DNA of 22,993 nucleotides from a virus: IMG/VR virus record IMGVR_UViG_3300008450_000489, positions 1-22,993 of that record, one strand, 5' to 3'. Below are positions 17,957-22,993 of this stretch, piece by piece; the stretch's first letter is position 1, and every line of letters begins with the position of its first letter. A program made the translations under genes and the position numbers. The notes below the pieces were generated by a model. The model was not told the DNA's origin and ran no database searches. It worked only from the letters and a program-made list of their open reading frames with translations.

Positions 17957-18657
17957 ACCGAATCGTCCCGGAACCAGTCGATCTCTTCGATCCTCGCCGC
18001 TCGATCTTCCAAGCGTCCGAACTCGCGATGGCCGCGCCGTTCACGACGACGACAAGCGGAACGACCGGAGCCGCCGTATCGTTCACGACGGTCCTCGGTA
18101 CGATCGGTGTCCAGTCGAATCGCTACGGGATCGCGACGCTCGAAACCGGGACGAACTCGACCGGACGCGCGAATATCATCTCTCCCGTTTCGGACCAGAT
18201 CGTTCCGGGCTTCGGGCGTCTATCGTTCACCGCGGTCATCCGAACTCCGTCAAACCTATCCGACGCTACGAACCGCTACGGCATCAAGGTCGGATTCGGA
18301 ACCGTGACGACGGCCGTAACGGACGGAGCAGGCGTTCACTTCCGCTATCGAGACAACATCAACTCCGGCAAGTGGCAGGGGTACACCGTCGACTACACCG
18401 GGTTGCCAACGCAGACGGATCTCGGAATCACCGTCGCGGCGAGCACGTGGTACACGCTCGAGGCGTTCGTGAACGCAGACGCGACGAAGACGGTCTACGT
18501 CATCAATGGAACTCCGGCGGCGACGGTCGATCTCGCGCTCCAAAGCGGCGCGACGGTTTACGCAGGCATGAACGCGATGATCCTCAAGTCGGCAGGGACC
18601 ACGAGTAGATCGATGCACATGGACTACCTCGACTTTCGGCAGGAGGTGACTCGATGA
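17953..18657 (+). CDS. Fibre-like protein with lectin-type beta-sandwich
   Basis: 234 residues from an ATGA overlap. After an N-terminal segment (NRIVPEPVDLFDPRRSIFQA) the sequence is beta-rich with the rhythm of a concanavalin A or LamG-like sandwich: GTIGVQSNRYGIATLETG, FGRLSFTAVIRTPS, NRYGIKVGFG, a central VHFRYRD and TWYTLEAFVN, NADATKTVYVINGTPAATVD, and a closing SMHMDYLDFRQ. It has no cysteine or membrane segment. Such domains often form the receptor-binding part of tail fibres or spikes. The distant location from the tail operon is notable. Confidence 0.6.
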   Translation: MNRIVPEPVDLFDPRRSIFQASELAMAAPFTTTTSGTTGAAVSFTTVLGTIGVQSNRYGIATLETGTNSTGRANIISPVSDQIVPGFGRLSFTAVIRTPSNLSDATNRYGIKVGFGTVTTAVTDGAGVHFRYRDNINSGKWQGYTVDYTGLPTQTDLGITVAASTWYTLEAFVNADATKTVYVINGTPAATVDLALQSGATVYAGMNAMILKSAGTTSRSMHMDYLDFRQEVTR

Positions 18658-19013
18658 AGTGGGCGCGACTCGACTCCTCGAACATCGTGACGGAGATCCT
18701 CGAGGCCGACTCTCGACCGGACGGATGCGTCCGCGACGACGGATTCGCTCGGGTCAACGCGCACTTCGACGGCTGGACGTTCCGGCCGCAGCGCTTCACC
18801 TCCTACCAGTTCCTCGGCCGCTTCACCGAGGCCGAGTTGGAACTCGTCCGGTCCTACTCGGTCCACGACTCGGCCGTCTGGAGACTCCTCTCGTTCGCGC
18901 AGGCCGCGCAGGAGATCGATACCGGAGATCCGGCGACGATCGCCGGCATGGACTACCTTGTAGCCGTCGCCATCTTGACGCAGGCTCGCCGAGATGCGAT
19001 CCTCGCGACATAG
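18654..19013 (+). CDS. Hypothetical protein following the fibre-like gene
   Basis: 119 residues from an ATGA overlap. The N-terminal third reads as a small beta domain (KWARLDSSNIVTEILEADSR, GFARVNAHFDGWTFRPQRF); the C-terminal two thirds are helical (FTEAELELVRSYSVHDSAVW, LLSFAQAAQEIDTGDPATIA, LVAVAILTQARRDAIL). Placement after a fibre-like gene suggests a fibre attachment or assembly protein. I do not recognise a family with confidence. Confidence 0.55.
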   Translation: MKWARLDSSNIVTEILEADSRPDGCVRDDGFARVNAHFDGWTFRPQRFTSYQFLGRFTEAELELVRSYSVHDSAVWRLLSFAQAAQEIDTGDPATIAGMDYLVAVAILTQARRDAILAT

Positions 19014-19023
19014 GAGGCACATC

Positions 19024-19698
19024 ATGGAGAATGAAGAACAGTATCGGTCGCAGGCGATGCAGGATGACTTCGTGTGCAACTGCCTTGACCACAAGCGCGG
19101 AGGCACGTTCGTCGACCTCGGCGCGGGCCACTTCGGTCTAGGATCGAACACATACCGACTCGAGAAAGAACTCGACTGGTTCGGCATCGCTGCGGAGAAG
19201 GAGGAGTCGCTCGCGGTCGAATGGCTTGCAAAGCGCGAGCGCGTTCACTTCTACCGGGACGCATTCGATCCAGCGATCTCTTCTGCGATCCTCCAGTTGT
19301 CCGGCTCGGCTCGAACGATCGACTTCCTCTCGCTCGACCTCGAGCCGCCGGAACTGACGCTCTCGTGTCTCGTCGGTCTGCCGCTCGAACACGTGCGCTT
19401 CGCCGTCATCTGCTGCGAGCATGACATCTATCGGCGCTCCTACGCGATCAAGAACGCGATGCGTGGAGTCCTCGAAGGCTTCGGATACGTGCGCGTCTGC
19501 GAGGACGTTCGCATGGTCGGAATGATCGAGAGAGACGGGAAGCACGAGGCGAATCTCATGCCAGTCGAGGACTGGTGGGTACATCCCGAACTCGTCAACA
19601 TTCGCAAGGCCGCAGCGATCGCCGCGCAGATTCGGATGATTAACGAGAGGATGCAGTCGGACGCGGCCGATCGGATAAACAAGGAGGCCGCGCGATGA
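19024..19698 (+). CDS. FkbM-like SAM-dependent methyltransferase
   Basis: 224 residues behind AGGAGG (19013-19018, six bases before ATG). FkbM-type layout: SQAMQDDFVCNCLDHKRGGT leads into motif I FVDLGAG (29-35), then a conserved acidic tail after the second strand (WFGIAAEKEES, with E58), and at about 100-108 IDFLSLDLE, matching the family DFLSIDVEG element. Relatives O-methylate sugars or other small acceptors. In a phage it might modify virion glycans or host surface sugars. Lys/Asp-rich helices (IAAQIRMINERMQSDAADRI) follow the catalytic domain. Codon use is phage-like. Confidence 0.75.
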   Translation: MENEEQYRSQAMQDDFVCNCLDHKRGGTFVDLGAGHFGLGSNTYRLEKELDWFGIAAEKEESLAVEWLAKRERVHFYRDAFDPAISSAILQLSGSARTIDFLSLDLEPPELTLSCLVGLPLEHVRFAVICCEHDIYRRSYAIKNAMRGVLEGFGYVRVCEDVRMVGMIERDGKHEANLMPVEDWWVHPELVNIRKAAAIAAQIRMINERMQSDAADRINKEAAR

Positions 19699-20897
19699 AC
19701 GTCGAGACTGTCAAGATCGACTCACTCACGTTCGATCCGGCCAACGTGCGAAAGCACGACGAGAAGAACCTCGCGGCGATCAAGGCGAGCCTCAACCGCT
19801 TCGGCCAACAGAAGCCGATCGTCGTCGACGCGAACGGTGTCGTCCGTGCTGGCAACGGAACACTCGCCGCCGCGAAGGCGCTCGGATGGAAAGAGATCCG
19901 CATCGTGCGCTCGGCGCTCACGGGGAGCGAAGCGACGGCCTACGCCATCGCGGACAACCGAAGCGCCGAACTCGCCGAGTGGGACGACGACGCGCTCGCG
20001 CAGACGCTTGCGGCGCTTCAGATCGAGGACGACGCGCTCGCGGAGGCGACTGGCTTCGACTTGAGCGAGATCGAGAAGTTGACGGCTCCGAAGGATGTCG
20101 AGGAGGACGACGTTCCGGAGGCTCCAGTCGATCCGATCACGAAGCCGGGAGACCTTTGGATTCTCGGAGAGCATCGCTTGCTTTGTGGCGACTCGACGAA
20201 GGCAGAGGATGTGGAGCGTCTGATGGCGGGGGCGAAGGCGGATTTGATGCTCACCGATCCGCCGTACAACGTTGCGCTGGGCATGAACGAGACGCCAGAG
20301 CAGGCAAAGAAACGAAACCGCCGGACGGACGGCAAGGTGGTGTCGAACGATCACATGCCGGACGCGGATTTTAGGAAGTTCTTGAACGATTGTTTTTCGA
20401 TCGCGTTCGCGGCTCTCAAGCCCGGCGGTTCGTTCTATGTCTGGCACTCCGACAGCGAAGGTCTTAATTTTCGAGGGGCCGTTGCCGACTGCGGGCAGAA
20501 AACAAGGCAGTGCCTGATATGGAAAAAGTCTTCTTTGATTATGGGGCGACAAGACTATCAGTGGCAGCATGAGCCGTGCCTATATGGCTGGCGCGATGGC
20601 GCTTCGCACGGCTGGTATAGCGACCGTAAGCAAACGACCATTCTGGAATTCGACAAGCCGAGCCGAAGCGAAGACCATCCAACGATGAAGCCCGTGGGGC
20701 TGTTTGCTTACCAGATGGCAAACAGTACCGCTCCGCAAGGGATTTGCTACGACCCATTCCTCGGCTCCGGCACCACGCTCATCGCTGCCGAGCAACTAGG
20801 CCGCAAATGCTACGGCATGGAGATCAGCCCAGCATACTGCGACGTGATCGTCAAGCGATGGGAGAACCTCACAGGAAAGAAGGCGAAACGTGGGTAG
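19695..20897 (+). CDS. ParB-N domain fused to DNA methyltransferase
   Basis: 400 residues. Residues 1-110 are a ParB/Srx-like domain (LTFDPANVRKHDEKNLAAIK, GQQKPIVVDANGVVRAGNG, AYAIADNRSAEL). Residues about 148-400 are a beta-class DNA methyltransferase: motif IV DPPY at 188-191 comes before motif I DPFLGSGTT at 353-361, and HPTMKPVGLF precedes motif I as in N6-adenine/N4-cytosine enzymes. This fusion is common beside phage terminase genes. Codon use shifts near 20160-20220 from the local CTC/GAG pattern to a mixed one (TTT, AAA, TTG), suggesting the catalytic half was acquired separately. Confidence 0.88.
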   Translation: MNVETVKIDSLTFDPANVRKHDEKNLAAIKASLNRFGQQKPIVVDANGVVRAGNGTLAAAKALGWKEIRIVRSALTGSEATAYAIADNRSAELAEWDDDALAQTLAALQIEDDALAEATGFDLSEIEKLTAPKDVEEDDVPEAPVDPITKPGDLWILGEHRLLCGDSTKAEDVERLMAGAKADLMLTDPPYNVALGMNETPEQAKKRNRRTDGKVVSNDHMPDADFRKFLNDCFSIAFAALKPGGSFYVWHSDSEGLNFRGAVADCGQKTRQCLIWKKSSLIMGRQDYQWQHEPCLYGWRDGASHGWYSDRKQTTILEFDKPSRSEDHPTMKPVGLFAYQMANSTAPQGICYDPFLGSGTTLIAAEQLGRKCYGMEISPAYCDVIVKRWENLTGKKAKRG

Positions 20898-21225
20898 ACC
20901 TCGAGTCGAGTTCAATCTCTCTCTCGTGCAGTCTCTCGCGCGAATCGGATGCACGATTCCCGAAATCGCGAAGATCGTCGGAGTTGGCGAGATGACGATC
21001 AAGCGTCGCGCTCGCGCCGAGATCGACAAGGGACACGACGAGATGAGAATGTCGCTTCGCCGATGGCAATACGAGAAGGCGAAGGAAGGCTCCGTCCCGA
21101 TGCTCATTTGGCTCGGCAAGCAGTACCTCGGCCAGCGTGACAAGATCGACGAGACGAGGCGCGAAGAGGTGGTCACGATCGAGCCGTTCGATCTTCCGAA
21201 ACCGCGTCTCGCGGACACCGCTTGA
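20890..21225 (+). CDS. Terminase small subunit (putative)
   Basis: 111 residues from GTG 20890, overlapping the methyltransferase by eight bases. Residues about 12-42 form a helix-turn-helix (SLARIGCTIPEIAKIVGVGE, MTIKRRARAEI). The segment EGSVPMLIWLGKQYLGQRDK matches the conserved G-x-x-x-M-x-x-WLGK-x-x-LGQRD element of small terminase subunits. The protein binds phage DNA at the packaging start and delivers it to the large subunit, whose gene begins at its stop (TTGA overlap). Confidence 0.85.
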   Translation: MGRPRVEFNLSLVQSLARIGCTIPEIAKIVGVGEMTIKRRARAEIDKGHDEMRMSLRRWQYEKAKEGSVPMLIWLGKQYLGQRDKIDETRREEVVTIEPFDLPKPRLADTA

Positions 21226-22400
21226 AGATCAGATTTCCGACCGCAGCGTCCGCGCTTCATGCGTCGCAACTCGACGTCTATCGGAGGCTTCGACGCTTCA
21301 ACGTCCTCGAGATCGGTCGACGCTGGGGAAAGACGAAGTTTGAGGAGTTCATCGTGATGGATGCCGCGATTCGCGGCAAGCGCTGCGCGTGGTTCGCGCC
21401 GTCATACAAGTATCTCGCCGAGCCGACGCGCGACATCGAGCGAGCGCTCGCGCCGATCATCGCGAGGCACGATCGCGTCGAGAAGCGGATGGAGTTCGCG
21501 ACCGGCGGATCACTCGACTTCTGGACGCTCGAGGACGAAGACGCAGGACGCGGCCGCTTCTACGATCTCGCGGCAGTCGACGAGGCTGGCTTCGTCGCGA
21601 ACCTCCTCGGCATCTGGCACGCGGCGATCCGGCCGACGCTCGCCGATCGGAAAGGCGCTGCGATCTTCGCGGGAACGCCAAAGGGAACCGGCGACTTCCA
21701 TCGTCTCTACCTTGAGGCCGAGGGCGACACGAGTGGCGCGTGGGCCGCATTCCGGCTAGGCTCGGGCGCGAATCCGTTCCTCGATCCTGCCGAGGTCGAG
21801 GCGATGCGTAGGAGCCTGCCGAGGGAAGTCGCCGATCAGGAGATCGAGGGAATCCCGGCCGAGGACGGAGGCAACCCGTTCGGCCTGAACGCGATCCGCG
21901 CCTGCATCGCACCGATATCGACTGCCGAGCCGGAATCGTGGGGAGTCGACCTCGCGAAGTCGCAAGACTGGACGGTCGCGATCGGACTCGACGCGGAAGG
22001 CCGGGTGTGTCGTCTTGAGCGATGGCAAGCGCCGTGGAACGTCACGCGCGAAAGGCTCGCGAAGATGATCGGTTCCGCACCGGCGCAGATCGACTCGACC
22101 GGAGTCGGAGATCCGATCGTCGAGGATCTTCGCAAGGTCTGCCGTCGCGTCGAGGGCTTCAAGTTCACAAGCCAGAGCAAGCAGCAACTTATGGAAGGCT
22201 TGCAAATCGCGATCTCGACGAGCGAGATCCGATTCCCCGACGGTTGGCTTCGGAGTGAACTCGAGTCCTTCGGCTTCCGATACTCAGGGAGGACAGTCTC
22301 CTACGAGGCGACGGTCGGTCACGATGACGGTGTGTGCGCGCTCGCGCTCGCGGTCCTCGCGCGTCGCTCGCGTCGTCCTCTCATCCTGAAGGTCATCTGA
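21222..22400 (+). CDS. Terminase large subunit
   Basis: 392 residues from TTG 21222, overlapping the small-subunit stop (TTGA). ATPase: Q16 as an adenine-sensing Q motif, Walker A GRRWGKT (32-38), Walker B FYDLAAVDEAG with D120 and E121, and coupling motif GTPKG (151-155). Nuclease: VDLAKSQDW with D243 as first metal ligand, D-x-x-G around DSTGVGDPIVEDL, and the C-terminal GHDDGVCALAL with D368 and D369. It powers DNA translocation into the procapsid and cuts the concatemer. Length is short for the family but all motifs are present. Confidence 0.93.
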   Translation: MKIRFPTAASALHASQLDVYRRLRRFNVLEIGRRWGKTKFEEFIVMDAAIRGKRCAWFAPSYKYLAEPTRDIERALAPIIARHDRVEKRMEFATGGSLDFWTLEDEDAGRGRFYDLAAVDEAGFVANLLGIWHAAIRPTLADRKGAAIFAGTPKGTGDFHRLYLEAEGDTSGAWAAFRLGSGANPFLDPAEVEAMRRSLPREVADQEIEGIPAEDGGNPFGLNAIRACIAPISTAEPESWGVDLAKSQDWTVAIGLDAEGRVCRLERWQAPWNVTRERLAKMIGSAPAQIDSTGVGDPIVEDLRKVCRRVEGFKFTSQSKQQLMEGLQIAISTSEIRFPDGWLRSELESFGFRYSGRTVSYEATVGHDDGVCALALAVLARRSRRPLILKVI

Positions 22401-22993
22401 ATGAACCTACTCGCACGGATCAAGGCCGCGTTCTCGTCGGAGAAGTACCAGTCCTCCTCGATGGCGATCTTGCGCGGTCAGGACACAAAGCGAGCGTCCT
22501 TCGACAACCGATCCGCAGTCCTCGCGTATCGTTCGTGGATCTTCGCTGCGGCGAATCTCAACGCCGTCGCGGTCGCGTCGCAACCTCTTCGGCTGTACGT
22601 CAAGAACCGAAGCGCCGGCACAAAGGTCTGGCGCACTCGCGCGGCATCTCGTCGAGCGAAGGCATACCTCGGAGGATCGCTCGAGCAACTGCCGAGCCGA
22701 TACGCGATGACGAAGGCCGCGGAGTACGGCGACGATTACGAGGTGGTTGAGGACTCGCACCCGATCCTCACGCTGCTCTCGAAGGTCAACCCGTACCAGA
22801 ACGGATTCGACGCGACCGTGCTTCGCGTCCTCTTCGGCGAGTTGACGGGCAATGCCTACGTGCATCCGGTCCTCGATCATCGACTCAAGATCCCGGTCGA
22901 GTTGTGGACGATGCCGAGCCAGTACGTCGAGATCATGCCAGGGCAGAAGGGCGAAGAGTTCATCAAGGGCTACCGATACGGCGCGACGGAGGA
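22401..22993 (+). CDS. Portal protein, 3' partial
   Basis: ATG immediately after the large terminase stop; open to the window end, about 197 residues visible. Typical HK97-type portal start: a basic N-terminus (NLLARIKAAFSSEKY), AVLAYRSWIFAAANLNAVAV (early helix), VASQPLRLYVKNRSAG, then HPILTLLSKVNPYQNGFDAT, GELTGNAYVHPVLD and VELWTMPSQYVEIMPG. The portal dodecamer forms the DNA gate at one capsid vertex. Position after terminase confirms the call. Confidence 0.88.
   Translation, partial: MNLLARIKAAFSSEKYQSSSMAILRGQDTKRASFDNRSAVLAYRSWIFAAANLNAVAVASQPLRLYVKNRSAGTKVWRTRAASRRAKAYLGGSLEQLPSRYAMTKAAEYGDDYEVVEDSHPILTLLSKVNPYQNGFDATVLRVLFGELTGNAYVHPVLDHRLKIPVELWTMPSQYVEIMPGQKGEEFIKGYRYGATE

Noticed and set aside
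1-22993. CRISPR arrays, tRNA genes, insertion sequences, integrase
   Set aside because: Looked for regularly spaced repeats, cloverleaf-like segments, transposase or integrase motifs; none was found by eye.

Overview
The window is a dense, almost entirely plus-strand block of a tailed dsDNA bacteriophage genome (Caudoviricetes). The siphovirus-type neck and tail genes and a short coiled-coil tape measure protein point to a non-contractile tail. The DNA is GC-rich, and codons such as CTC, GTC, ATC and GAG dominate. The host cannot be named from the sequence. A predicted lipoprotein nested against a small amphipathic protein (spanin-like) hints at a Gram-negative host. No integrase, tRNA, rRNA, CRISPR array or insertion sequence was seen.

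Layout. (1) 1-8554, virion assembly: head closure (5' cut by the window), HK97 gp10-like neck protein, tail terminator, tail tube, tail assembly chaperones G and GT joined by a textbook -1 frameshift signal, tape measure, then a run of tail/baseplate or decoration proteins including a 24-cysteine protein and a protein with a carbohydrate-binding-like domain. (2) 8496-8865, a control region: one likely minus-strand gene diverges from the early operon across a promoter, a 16-bp palindrome and a leader hairpin. (3) 8866-16547, early/middle genes: RecT-like annealing protein, possible helicase loader, Gp157-like protein, HTH regulators, lysozyme-like enzyme, C5-cytosine methyltransferase with a second gene apparently nested in another frame, RusA resolvase and several small proteins. 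(4) 16548-16727, two terminator-like hairpins. (5) 16728-19013, lysis-type membrane proteins (holin, spanin-like pair), a small MerR/excisionase-like HTH and a fibre-like protein. (6) 19024-22993, FkbM-like methyltransferase, ParB-N/DNA methyltransferase fusion, terminase small and large subunits, and the start of the portal.

The window ends in portal and begins in head closure. In this phage type only the rest of portal, protease, capsid and a connector would lie between these points. If the parent contig is circular, the window holds most of the genome.

The three most notable points are: (a) a family of start-associated leader hairpins, with GGA in the loop, a purine-rich GAGACA tail and constant spacing to ATG, in front of four early genes, with a divergent fifth relative; (b) a probable dual-coding stretch inside the C5 methyltransferase; (c) a lambda-like G/GT frameshift site with slippery heptamer, spacer and GC stem all in register.
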